In this document: positions 17,822 to 25,100 of the stretch, piece after piece
Numbering within the stretch: the first letter of the stretch is position 1
Layout: each line of letters starts with the position of its first letter
Source: Candidatus Fonsibacter sp.
GTDB lineage: Bacteria > Pseudomonadota > Alphaproteobacteria > Pelagibacterales > Pelagibacteraceae
Reading direction: 5' to 3'
Assembly: GCA_009693745.1 (NCBI GenBank)
Contig: SHWR01000007.1
Span: 1 to 28,724 of the forward strand
Length of the DNA stretch: 28,724 nucleotides
The notes under the pieces: model-generated
What the model was told of the DNA's origin: nothing
What the model saw: only the letters and a program-made list of their open reading frames with translations
Databases searched by the model: none
Program-made: the position numbers and the translations under genes

Positions 17822-18736
17822 CTAATTTAGTATAATTTTTTTAGGTTGATGATTTGAACTAATGGGCACAATTATATCAGCAAATTTAGGCATATCTATG
17901 AGCATCTTTTTAGTTATCCTCTCATAAAACATTATAAATCTTTTAATTTCAATCTTTGACATTATTTTATTTTTATTCTTAGATATATTTTTTCTAGAAT
18001 AAGCCAATTTTTTCTCTTGTAGCCCTCTCCAGGTTAAAACTTTACTAAAATCTGGTACTTTTAAATAAATCATTAAATCAATAAATGAAAATAATTCTTT
18101 ATAATCATTTTTTAATTGTTGATTAACCTTAAATCTCCATTCGCAATTTTTATCCTCCAAAGCTTCTAATTTATTAATAGGTTTTTTTAAATTGCGAATA
18201 TTTTCTTCAGGTCTAGCTCCTACGCACCACCCTTCTAATATAAATACATCTAAGTTTTTCTCCACATCATACCATTTATTTTTTGGTACTCTATCGTCTA
18301 TGGATTTATCAAATTGTGGGATTAAAAAAGATTTATTAAGATTGTTATTTTTTAACATTTTAAAAAATTTAGTTAAAAAATTAACATCATGAGTCCCAGG
18401 TACTCCTCTTGTAAAAAATAATTTATTTATTTCTTTTGATATTTTTATTCTTTCCTTCTTAGTTTTATAAATATCATCAATAGAAACTGTAGCGGTTCTT
18501 AAATTATATTTATTCTGCAAAATTAATTTTAAAAATTGAGAGAATGTTGTTTTTCCTGATCCTTGTCCTCCAGCCAAACCAATAATTAAGGGTTTTCTTA
18601 AAGAAGTTTTTTTTATAAAAATTGATTCTGCAATCTTAAGATAAATATTTTTAAAATTTTTATTTAAATCTTCTTTTATAAAAAAAGAATTTTTTAATTT
18701 ATTAAGTTTATTAATTAAACTTTTCTTCATCAACAA
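17822..18736 (-). CDS. P-loop kinase of the D-glycerate 3-kinase / PRK-like family
   Basis: 304 residues. After a basic N-terminal lead it has a Walker A loop, GGQGSGKT (about 56-63), followed by SIDDIYKTKKER, RGVPGTHDVNF, IPQFDKSIDDRVP and FILEGWCVGARPE. This set is characteristic of the plant/cyanobacterial GLYK and yeast Tda10 family, relatives of phosphoribulokinase and uridine kinase. Glycerate phosphorylation to 3-phosphoglycerate is the best-known activity of the family and would fit photorespiration-like glycolate/glycerate use, but the substrate cannot be read from sequence. It abuts tolC downstream and lies six bases after the isomerase-like gene. Confidence 0.78.
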   Translation of the reverse strand: MLMKKSLINKLNKLKNSFFIKEDLNKNFKNIYLKIAESIFIKKTSLRKPLIIGLAGGQGSGKTTFSQFLKLILQNKYNLRTATVSIDDIYKTKKERIKISKEINKLFFTRGVPGTHDVNFLTKFFKMLKNNNLNKSFLIPQFDKSIDDRVPKNKWYDVEKNLDVFILEGWCVGARPEENIRNLKKPINKLEALEDKNCEWRFKVNQQLKNDYKELFSFIDLMIYLKVPDFSKVLTWRGLQEKKLAYSRKNISKNKNKIMSKIEIKRFIMFYERITKKMLIDMPKFADIIVPISSNHQPKKIILN

Positions 18737-18742
18737 AAAATA

Positions 18743-19342
18743 TTAATTTTTTTTTATAGAATACTCTAATAGCTCTAGCCTATCCTGACCCCAAAACATT
18801 TCATTATTATAAACATATGTTGGAACTCCAAATATATTCATATTAATAGCTTCTTCAGTATTGGTTTCGTATATTTTTTTAATCTTATCTGACATTGCCA
18901 ATTTACTTAAATCTTCATAATTAATTTTTAAATCATTTGCTATTAACTTAAGCGTATCTAAACTAGAAATATCATTTTCTTTAGCCCATAATTGTTCAAA
19001 TATTTTAAAACTGAAATCCATCTTAATGCCCATTTCAATGCTTGCTATACAAAATAACGCTGGTGCATGTGGGTCTTTAGGTGGAAAAAATTTTGGTTTT
19101 TGATTAATTTTTATGTTTAAAAATTCACCCCATCTTTTTAATTCCAAAAGTCTATAATTTTGTCGTGAAATATGTCTTTGTGAAACAGGAACACCTCCTG
19201 TGGCGACAAAAACTTTTCCAACTAAATCGATGGGTTTTTCAATTATTTCTACTGCATATTTTTTTGATATTTCTATTAATCTTTTGCTTCCAAGATATGC
19301 CCACGGAGATACAACGCTATAAAAATAAAAAATTTTTTTCAT
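18743..19342 (-). CDS. HCCA isomerase / DsbA-family (GST kappa-like) protein
   Basis: 199 residues of the 2-hydroxychromene-2-carboxylate isomerase family, a thioredoxin fold with a helical insert. The N-terminus FYFYSVVSPWAYLGSKRL gives the family's S-P-W-A-Y-L active-site region with serine instead of the CxxC of DsbA. NIFGVPTYVYNNEMFWGQDRL near the C-terminus contains the cis-proline and the conserved WGQDR ending. True HCCA isomerases act in naphthalene breakdown; in a marine streamlined genome a general glutathione-dependent role is more likely, which fits the divergently placed GST gene across 41 bases. Substrate unknown. Confidence 0.82.
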   Translation of the reverse strand: MKKIFYFYSVVSPWAYLGSKRLIEISKKYAVEIIEKPIDLVGKVFVATGGVPVSQRHISRQNYRLLELKRWGEFLNIKINQKPKFFPPKDPHAPALFCIASIEMGIKMDFSFKIFEQLWAKENDISSLDTLKLIANDLKINYEDLSKLAMSDKIKKIYETNTEEAINMNIFGVPTYVYNNEMFWGQDRLELLEYSIKKN

Positions 19343-19383
19343 ATGTACTTATATAAACTATTTAATTAAAACAAATAGCTTAT

Positions 19384-20010
19384 ATGATTGAGTTATTTTA
19401 TTATCCAACACCTAATGGTAGAAAAATTTCCATTATCTTAGAGGAGCTGGGCTTAAAATATAAATTAACAAGAATTGATATTACAAAAAACGAACAATTC
19501 TCAGAAAAATTTTCAAAGATTAGTCCATTAAATAAAATTCCAGTTATAATTGATAATCGAGATACTGTTTTTGAATCCGGAGCAATATTAATTTTTCTAG
19601 CTAAAAAAAATAATTTTAAGTTTTACCCACAAAAATATGAAAAAAATATTAATGAATGGCTAATGGTGCAAATGAGTTTTGTAGGTCCAACATTAGGACA
19701 ACTTCATTTTTTTTATAAATTTAATAAAGGCAAAAGTGAATATGCTGAAAAAAGATTTTTAGAGCTTGCAAAAAAAATTTATGAATATTTAGATATGCAG
19801 CTTAGTAAAAATAAATATTTAGCATGCAATGAATATACAATAGCTGATATTGCAACTTTTCCTTGGTTGTGTCGTCATGAATGGCATGGAATTGGAATAA
19901 AAAAATATAAAAACTTATCTAGATGGTATGATGAGATTTCTAAAAGACCGGCTGTTATAAAAGGTTATGATCCTGAAACTTTAGGAGAAAAAATTCCTTT
20001 AACTTCTTAA
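19384..20010 (+). CDS. Glutathione S-transferase family protein
   Basis: 208 residues with the canonical two-domain GST layout. The thioredoxin-like N-domain begins IELFYYPTPNGRKISIILEELGL and includes the cis-proline loop NKIPVI and the glutathione-contacting ESGAI motif (FESGAILIFLAKK). The alpha-helical C-domain contains YTIADIATFPWLCRHEW, whose D is the N-capping residue of the hydrophobic core. The N-terminal YPTPNGRKIS pattern resembles the bacterial YfcG/YghU (Nu) group, which can act as disulfide-bond reductases. Its stop codon overlaps that of convergent dksA in one TTAA. Confidence 0.9.
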   Translation: MIELFYYPTPNGRKISIILEELGLKYKLTRIDITKNEQFSEKFSKISPLNKIPVIIDNRDTVFESGAILIFLAKKNNFKFYPQKYEKNINEWLMVQMSFVGPTLGQLHFFYKFNKGKSEYAEKRFLELAKKIYEYLDMQLSKNKYLACNEYTIADIATFPWLCRHEWHGIGIKKYKNLSRWYDEISKRPAVIKGYDPETLGEKIPLTS

Positions 20011-20423
20011 TTATCAGCAAAAACTTTTTCTTCTCTCTCATGTCGTTCTTGAGCCTCAACAGTCAACGTTGCTATAGGTCTGGCTATTAATCTCTTTAAA
20101 CCTATTTCTTCACCTGTTTCTTGACAATATCCGTAAGTATTATCTTTAATTTTTTTAATAGCATTATCTATTTTAGTAATAAGTTTTTTATTTCTATTTA
20201 CTGTTTTCATTTCAAGAGCTTTGCCAGTTTGAGAGGTTGCCTGATCAACAGCGTCTGCTGAAATATCATTGTCATCTAATTCATTGAAAAGTATTTTATC
20301 GTTTTGAATAGCTAATTCTTTCTTCCATTCTTCTAAGAGTCTTCCGAAATACGCTTTATGTTTTGCACACATGTACTTTTCTTTAGCACTAGGTGCATAA
20401 TTTTTAGGTAATTTTGTAGCCAT
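20007..20423 (-). CDS. dksA: RNA polymerase-binding transcription factor DksA (alphaproteobacterial form)
   Basis: DksA enters the RNA polymerase secondary channel and, with ppGpp, retunes transcription. I set the start at the ATG at 20423 (MATKLPKNYAPS, 138 residues), because this is where relatives start; an in-frame TTG at 20477 would place the strong promoter inside the gene. The coiled-coil tip motif DxxDxA is intact (DAVDQA, residues 57-62). The zinc-finger region reads YGYCQETGEEIGLKRLIARP then TLTVEAQERHERE: only one of the four E. coli cysteines remains, as is usual in alphaproteobacterial DksA, so zinc is not expected. No Shine-Dalgarno is visible (see the promoter entry). Confidence 0.93.
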   Translation of the reverse strand: MATKLPKNYAPSAKEKYMCAKHKAYFGRLLEEWKKELAIQNDKILFNELDDNDISADAVDQATSQTGKALEMKTVNRNKKLITKIDNAIKKIKDNTYGYCQETGEEIGLKRLIARPIATLTVEAQERHEREEKVFADN

Positions 20424-20434
20424 TAGGATGGGGC

Positions 20435-20462
20435 AATATAAGTGCCTTTTTTTTAGTGTCAA
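20435..20462 (-). promoter_or_regulatory. Near-consensus dksA promoter giving an almost leaderless mRNA
   Basis: Minus strand: perfect -35 TTGACA (20457-20462), 16-base spacer, -10 TATATT (20435-20440, 5 of 6). Only 11 bases separate the -10 from the dksA ATG, so initiation six to eight bases downstream of the -10 would leave about 3-5 nucleotides of leader. The interval GCCCCATCCTA contains no Shine-Dalgarno. This is the best promoter match I see in the window. Confidence 0.72.
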
Positions 20463-20491
20463 GTTGTATTGAATCAATTAAATCATCATAA

Positions 20492-21865
20492 ATGATGCAA
20501 CCTGGTAAAGAAAAAAAAATTTTTCATCTATTATGTCTTTATCATTTAATTATTTGGACAATCGTTCCCTATTTATCTAATAAAAATTTACCTTTAGATA
20601 TAATTGAAGCATTAGCGTGGGGACAAGACTTTAACTTAGGCTACAATAAGCATCCACCTTTGAGTGCCTGGATTCCTGGTATTCTTTTTAAAATATTTGG
20701 AAACAAAGACTGGATTTATTATTTATTAAGCCAAGTATTTATTGTTATTTCTTTTATATTTTTATGGAAACTATCTTCATTATTTTTTAAAAAAAAAATT
20801 CTAATTCTTTTATCTGTTCTTATAACAGAAGGTATTGCTTTTTACACATTTGATACACCACAATTCAATGTGAATATCTGTCAAATTGTCTTTTGGATTG
20901 GAACAATATATTTTTTTCATAAATCTATAGAAAATAATAAAATTAGAGACTGGATTTTTTTAGGTATTTTCTCTGCTCTTGGTTTTTTAACAAAATATAT
21001 TTTTACTTATTTATTAATATCAATTTTTTTTTATTTAGTTTTTATTTTTATAAAGAAGAAAAAAGTTAATTTTAATTTTTTCTATGCTTTGATAACTTTT
21101 ACACTTATAACAGCACCACATTTTCAATGGTTAATGCAAAATGATTTTACTACTATTTACTACGCTCTTAAGCGGAGTGAATTAAATGAATTTAATATAT
21201 ATAACCATTTATTAAACCCTTTTAAATTTTTAATAAATCAAATTACAATCCTGCTACCATTTTTTTTATTAATTTATTCCTTGATAAAAAAAATAAAAAT
21301 TAAATTACCTTTTAATAATAATAAATTTATTTTTTTATTGTTTTCTTTTTTACTTCCTTTTTTTTTGATTTTAACAACTTCAATAATTACTGGCTCAAGA
21401 ATAAGAACAATGTGGATGATTCCATTTTATTCTTTGATTGGAATTTTCTTTATATTTTTATATCAAAATCAAATAAACGAAAAACATTTAAAGAGTTTTA
21501 ATATTTTACTAATTATATTTCTCCTCATATCACCAACGCTATACTCATTAAGATCAGTATATTTGGACAGCAGAACAGGCTATGAAGGAGAAAAAATAGC
21601 ATTTCAAATTGAAAAAGAATGGAAAACTATTTCTAAAAACAACATATCTAATGTTGGTTTTTCTGAATGGTATGCTGGAAATTTATCTTATCACTTAAGC
21701 AATAGACCAAAAGTTTTTTTTGAAGAAAGTAATGATTTTTATAAAAAACCAGCTGTTATTATCTCGAAAGATATTGGACCAAGTTTGTGTAATCGAAGAA
21801 ATATAAATATTAAAAATATTGTATATAAAAAAATAGACAATCATGATGTATGTTTTATTTTTTAA
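20492..21865 (+). CDS. ArnT/PMT-type (GT39/GT83-like) membrane glycosyltransferase
   Basis: 457 residues, strongly hydrophobic, with about ten to twelve membrane segments in the first ~355 residues and a short soluble C-terminal domain. The N-terminal loop WGQDFNLGYNKHPPLSAWIPG is the typical periplasmic first loop of dolichyl-phosphate-mannose-protein mannosyltransferase/ArnT-like enzymes, containing the acidic catalytic residue and the H-P-P-L motif. DTPQFNVN follows in the next loop. Such enzymes move a sugar from a polyprenyl-phosphate carrier onto lipid A or another envelope acceptor. The following gene, a GT2 enzyme with C-terminal membrane helices, could make the carrier-linked donor. 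ATG at 20492 and 20495 are both possible. Confidence 0.85.
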   Translation: MMQPGKEKKIFHLLCLYHLIIWTIVPYLSNKNLPLDIIEALAWGQDFNLGYNKHPPLSAWIPGILFKIFGNKDWIYYLLSQVFIVISFIFLWKLSSLFFKKKILILLSVLITEGIAFYTFDTPQFNVNICQIVFWIGTIYFFHKSIENNKIRDWIFLGIFSALGFLTKYIFTYLLISIFFYLVFIFIKKKKVNFNFFYALITFTLITAPHFQWLMQNDFTTIYYALKRSELNEFNIYNHLLNPFKFLINQITILLPFFLLIYSLIKKIKIKLPFNNNKFIFLLFSFLLPFFLILTTSIITGSRIRTMWMIPFYSLIGIFFIFLYQNQINEKHLKSFNILLIIFLLISPTLYSLRSVYLDSRTGYEGEKIAFQIEKEWKTISKNNISNVGFSEWYAGNLSYHLSNRPKVFFEESNDFYKKPAVIISKDIGPSLCNRRNINIKNIVYKKIDNHDVCFIF

Positions 21866-21869
21866 ATAA

Positions 21870-22700
21870 ATGAAAACTTATAAAATTTTAATTCCAGTTT
21901 TTAATGATTGGAAGTCTCTTTTAACTCTATTAAATAACATTCATGCGCTCAATATTAATAATTTCGCTCATATAAAGATTTTAATAGTAGATGACTGCTC
22001 AACTGAAGCAATTAATCAAAAAATAGAATTTAATTCATTTAAGGATATAGAAATAATTAGAAATTCAAAAAATATTGGTCACGGCAAAAGTATTGCTAAT
22101 GGGATTAATTATTTAAGAAAGAAAAACGATTTTGATTACTTAATCGTTATGGATGGAGATGGTGAAGACAGGCCAGAAGAAGTAAAAGATTTAATATTAA
22201 AGTCCATTGACTTACCTTCTTCAACTATAACTGCAAACCGTATTAAACGCTCTGAAAATGCACTCTTTAAATTGTGTTATAATTTACATAAAATTCTAAC
22301 TCTAGCTTTAACTGGTTATTCAATAAAATTTGGAAATTTTATGTGCATTCCTAAACAAGACTTAAATTTAATAATTCCAAACAAAAATATTTTTGTAAGT
22401 TTTTCTGGAACTGTTGCAAAATTTATAAAAAAAAAAACATCTATACCATCTACAAGAGGAATTAGATATCACGGCCATTCTAAAATGAGTTTTTTAAAAC
22501 TTATTAGACATTCTCTTTTAATTATATCTGTATTCAAAAAAGAAGTTGCTATTAGATTGTCTATATTTTTTTTAATCTACTCAATATTGATATTTTATTT
22601 TTTAAAAAATATGATTTTATTGCTCCTATTGCCTTTTACGATAGTGAATATAATAATTATTTCTACTTTTTTTCTTCTTTATGACAAAAACTCTTCTTAA
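21870..22700 (+). CDS. Family 2 glycosyltransferase with C-terminal membrane helices
   Basis: 276 residues. The GT-A domain starts ILIPVFNDWKSLLTLL, with VDDCSTE near residue 43 and a metal-binding DxD in VMDGDGEDRPEEV. The last ~60 residues are two hydrophobic helices (about 222-270). This architecture resembles polyprenyl-phosphate sugar synthases (DPM1/GtrB/ArnC-like). It begins four bases after the ArnT-like gene, so the two probably work as a pair: the GT2 loads a lipid carrier on the cytosolic face and the polytopic enzyme transfers the sugar on the other side. The sugar is unknown. Ends seven bases from the convergent reductase gene. Confidence 0.85.
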   Translation: MKTYKILIPVFNDWKSLLTLLNNIHALNINNFAHIKILIVDDCSTEAINQKIEFNSFKDIEIIRNSKNIGHGKSIANGINYLRKKNDFDYLIVMDGDGEDRPEEVKDLILKSIDLPSSTITANRIKRSENALFKLCYNLHKILTLALTGYSIKFGNFMCIPKQDLNLIIPNKNIFVSFSGTVAKFIKKKTSIPSTRGIRYHGHSKMSFLKLIRHSLLIISVFKKEVAIRLSIFFLIYSILIFYFLKNMILLLLLPFTIVNIIIISTFFLLYDKNSS

Positions 22701-22707
22701 AAATAAT

Positions 22708-23727
22708 CTACTTAATTCCTAAGCGTTTATGTATCTGAGTAGATGATGTTGTATATTGAAAAATAAATTTCTCATTTGGTCTTGCTCTAGCAAAACATTC
22801 TCTAGCTGCTAATGCACCTTCATGAAAACCTGAGAGAATTAATTTTAATTTTCCAGGATAAGTACAAATATCACCTATGGCAAAAATACCCTCCTCATTT
22901 GTTTGAAAATTTTTTGTATTAACCAAAATGCATTTATCTTCTAAATTTAAACCCCAATTTGCGATTGGTCCAAGCTCCATCTTAAGTCCAAAAAAAGCTA
23001 AAGCAGAATCTATTTTTAAAATCTCAACTGGTTGACCCTCTTTTTGTATTTCTATATTTTCTAATTTTTTATCACCATTAATTCCTTTAAGTTGGTAAAA
23101 AGTTTTAATTTCAATTCTTCCTAATTTTGAAATTTCTTTAATCTTACTTAGAGTATAAGCGGCACCTTTAAAATCATCTCTTCTATGAATTAAATAAACT
23201 TTTTTTGCTATATTTGATAATTCTAATGTCCAATCTAGCGCAGAATCCCCACTTCCAAATATAGCAACTACTTGATCTTTAAATTTAGATTTATCTCTTA
23301 CGAAGTAATAAAAACCATTTTCATGAAATTTTTCAACATTCTTAGCTTCTACTTTTCTGGGTTCGAAAGATCCCACGCCACCAGCAATAATGATATTTGG
23401 TGTTTCAAAGATTTTATTTTCACTTGTAATAACATGCCATAATTTGTTATTTTTTTTTAACGCATTAACTCTTTGATTAAGATGAAACCCTGCTTTAAAT
23501 GGCTTAATCTGCTTAATTAAATTTTTAATTAAAATCTCACCTGTGCAGTCAGGAATTCCTGGAATATCATAAATAGGCTTGTCAGGATAAAGTTCAATGC
23601 ACTGGCCTCCTATTTTGTCTAAATTATCAATTACCTGAACATTTAGACCTAAAATACCAAGTTCAAAAACAGAAAATAAGCCAACAGGTCCTGCTCCAAT
23701 AATTACTGCATCTGTTTTTACTATCAT
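22708..23727 (-). CDS. Ferredoxin-NADP+ reductase, thioredoxin-reductase-like type
   Basis: 339 residues. FAD-binding GAGPVGLFSVFELG at the N-terminus, a central NAD(P)-binding GSGDSALDWTLEL (about residue 155), and the C-terminal FAD motif FAIGDICTYPG. The redox-active CxxC of true thioredoxin reductase is absent from the region between (VYLIHRRDDFKGA is followed directly by a lysine-rich strand), so it belongs to the YumC/green-sulfur-bacterial FNR group, often misnamed TrxB. The ferredoxin gene immediately upstream (one-base gap) is the obvious partner: together they exchange electrons between NADPH and 2Fe-2S ferredoxin. Confidence 0.9.
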   Translation of the reverse strand: MIVKTDAVIIGAGPVGLFSVFELGILGLNVQVIDNLDKIGGQCIELYPDKPIYDIPGIPDCTGEILIKNLIKQIKPFKAGFHLNQRVNALKKNNKLWHVITSENKIFETPNIIIAGGVGSFEPRKVEAKNVEKFHENGFYYFVRDKSKFKDQVVAIFGSGDSALDWTLELSNIAKKVYLIHRRDDFKGAAYTLSKIKEISKLGRIEIKTFYQLKGINGDKKLENIEIQKEGQPVEILKIDSALAFFGLKMELGPIANWGLNLEDKCILVNTKNFQTNEEGIFAIGDICTYPGKLKLILSGFHEGALAARECFARARPNEKFIFQYTTSSTQIHKRLGIK

Positions 23728-23728
23728 A

Positions 23729-24049
23729 TCAACTTTGTTTTTCTGGCATCCTAACTATTATACCATCAAGTTCATTTGTAATCATAATCTGACAACTTAA
23801 TCTACTGGCTTTATTAGCCCCAGTAACAAAATCTAACATATCCCTTTCTGCCTCTTTGATTTCTGGCATTATATTTAAATATTTTTCATCAACCCAAATA
23901 TGACAAGTTGCACATGCGCAAGACCCACCGCAATCAGCATCAATTCCAGGAATAGAATTTTTTATAGCTCCTTCCATAACTGAATAACCAACGGGAATTT
24001 CTACTTGATGCTCTTTTCCGTTATGTTCTATATAAGTAATTTTTGGCAT
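23729..24049 (-). CDS. Adrenodoxin-type 2Fe-2S ferredoxin
   Basis: 106 residues of the vertebrate-type/FdxB group. Cluster ligands are visible as C-x5-C-x2-C (Cys40, Cys46, Cys49) in DADCGGSCACATCHIWVD and the distant Cys86 in RLSCQIM; Cys44 is the usual extra residue. The C-terminal IIVRMPEKQ matches the family end. These ferredoxins donate electrons to Fe-S assembly, P450s or hydroxylases. It precedes a matching FNR gene by one base. Proximity of ferredoxin to proteorhodopsin is known from Pelagibacter genomes; here the epimerase gene lies in between. Confidence 0.95.
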   Translation of the reverse strand: MPKITYIEHNGKEHQVEIPVGYSVMEGAIKNSIPGIDADCGGSCACATCHIWVDEKYLNIMPEIKEAERDMLDFVTGANKASRLSCQIMITNELDGIIVRMPEKQS

Positions 24050-24085
24050 TAAATTAAAAACTTAGAGTTATATAACAGTGTATTT

Positions 24086-25081
24086 ATGTTTTTAAAATTA
24101 TATTATGTAAAAAAAAATTTTTTTTTAAAAGATTCATTTCGAATATCTAGAGAAAATAAAAAAATTGTAAAGACGATTATAATAAAACTTACTGAGATTG
24201 GAAGAAGTGGTTTTGGAGAGTGCATTCCATATAAAAAATACGGAGAAAGCCAAAAAAAAATATTCTCTTATCTTCTAAAAAATGAAGAAAAAATAGTTAA
24301 ACTTATTAGAAAAAAAAAATTTAGAGAAATTAAATATTTATCTCTTAGATCGGCTCTAGAAAATGCTTATAGACATCTTTATATAGATAATGATGAAAAA
24401 AAGAGACTAAAGACAAAGTATATCACATCGATAACAATCCCTATAGTTAATCAAAAAAAACTTAACAAAGTAATTAATAAATTTAAGTACACAAATTTAA
24501 TTAAAGTAAAAATTAATAAAATTAACATAGTAAAAACTATAAAATTTATAAATAAAAAATGTCCTGAATCTAAAATTATAATTGATGCTAATGAGGGATT
24601 AAATTTTATTTTATTAAAGAAAATAATTAAAGATCTAGAAAAATTAAACGTAATTATAATTGAGCAACCTCTTAAATACGGACTGGATTATAAACTTAAG
24701 AAAATAAAAACAAAAATATTATTTTGCGCTGATGAATCTTTTCATATTAATAATAATAAAAAAATTTTAAATTATTATCAAATAGTAAATGTTAAAATTG
24801 ATAAATTCGGCGGACTAAATAAAAGTCTTGAAATTATTAAATATCTCAAAAGTAAAAATAAAAAAATACTATTAGGCTGTATGGTTAGTTCATCATTATC
24901 AATCGTTCCTACATTATCTGCTGCAAAATATTGTGACTTTCTTGATCTTGATGGAGCTCTTTTTTTAAAAAGAGATTTTAAAAATGGAATTTCTTACAAA
25001 AATGGAAATTTAATATTAAATAAAAATTTTATATGGCTTAATAAAAAAGGCCCTGAAGAAAATCTCCAGGGCCTTTTTTGA
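24086..25081 (+). CDS. Enolase-superfamily L-Ala-D/L-Glu (dipeptide) epimerase-like protein
   Basis: 331 residues. The barrel carries the muconate-lactonizing/epimerase catalytic set: a K-x-K (IKVKIN) at the end of strand 2, metal ligands in IDANEG, IEQP and ADES on the next three strands, the second base Lys in VKIDKFGG, and the closing GCMVSSS and LDLDGA segments. This order is typical of L-Ala-D/L-Glu epimerases of murein peptide recycling (YcjG-like), though dipeptide specificity varies. Lysine and isoleucine are extreme even for this window. The last codons (25043-25081) form a terminator, so the C-terminal tail GPEENLQGLF is dictated by RNA structure. Divergent from ferredoxin over only 36 bases. 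Confidence 0.82.
   Translation: MFLKLYYVKKNFFLKDSFRISRENKKIVKTIIIKLTEIGRSGFGECIPYKKYGESQKKIFSYLLKNEEKIVKLIRKKKFREIKYLSLRSALENAYRHLYIDNDEKKRLKTKYITSITIPIVNQKKLNKVINKFKYTNLIKVKINKINIVKTIKFINKKCPESKIIIDANEGLNFILLKKIIKDLEKLNVIIIEQPLKYGLDYKLKKIKTKILFCADESFHINNNKKILNYYQIVNVKIDKFGGLNKSLEIIKYLKSKNKKILLGCMVSSSLSIVPTLSAAKYCDFLDLDGALFLKRDFKNGISYKNGNLILNKNFIWLNKKGPEENLQGLF
25043..25079. terminator. Bidirectional rho-independent terminator inside the epimerase 3' end
   Basis: A run of six A (25043-25048), GGCCCTG (25049-25055), an 11-base loop, CAGGGCC (25067-25073), then six T (25074-25079). The stem is perfect and has U tracts in both directions. It serves the epimerase (+) and proteorhodopsin (-, ends 25101). 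The epimerase stop TGA at 25079-25081 uses the last T of the tract, so the entire terminator is coding. Confidence 0.93.
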
Positions 25082-25100
25082 AAAAGTTAATTAATTATAA

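Noticed and set aside
20007..20423. Loss of DksA zinc-finger cysteines as a novelty
   Set aside because: Only one of four cysteines remains, but this pattern (C-x-E-T-G, then EAQERHE) is usual for alphaproteobacterial DksA.
20421..20477. An upstream TTG start for dksA
   Set aside because: It would add 18 residues not typical of the family and place the near-consensus promoter inside the gene; the ATG at 20423 gives the usual N-terminus.
22708..23727. Reading the flavoprotein as thioredoxin reductase (trxB)
   Set aside because: The fold motifs match, but the redox CxxC is missing and a ferredoxin gene sits immediately upstream, so ferredoxin-NADP reductase is the better call.
24050..24085. 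Promoters in the 36-base gap between ferredoxin and epimerase
   Set aside because: Several A/T-rich -10-like words are present on both strands, but no -35 with acceptable spacing stands out.
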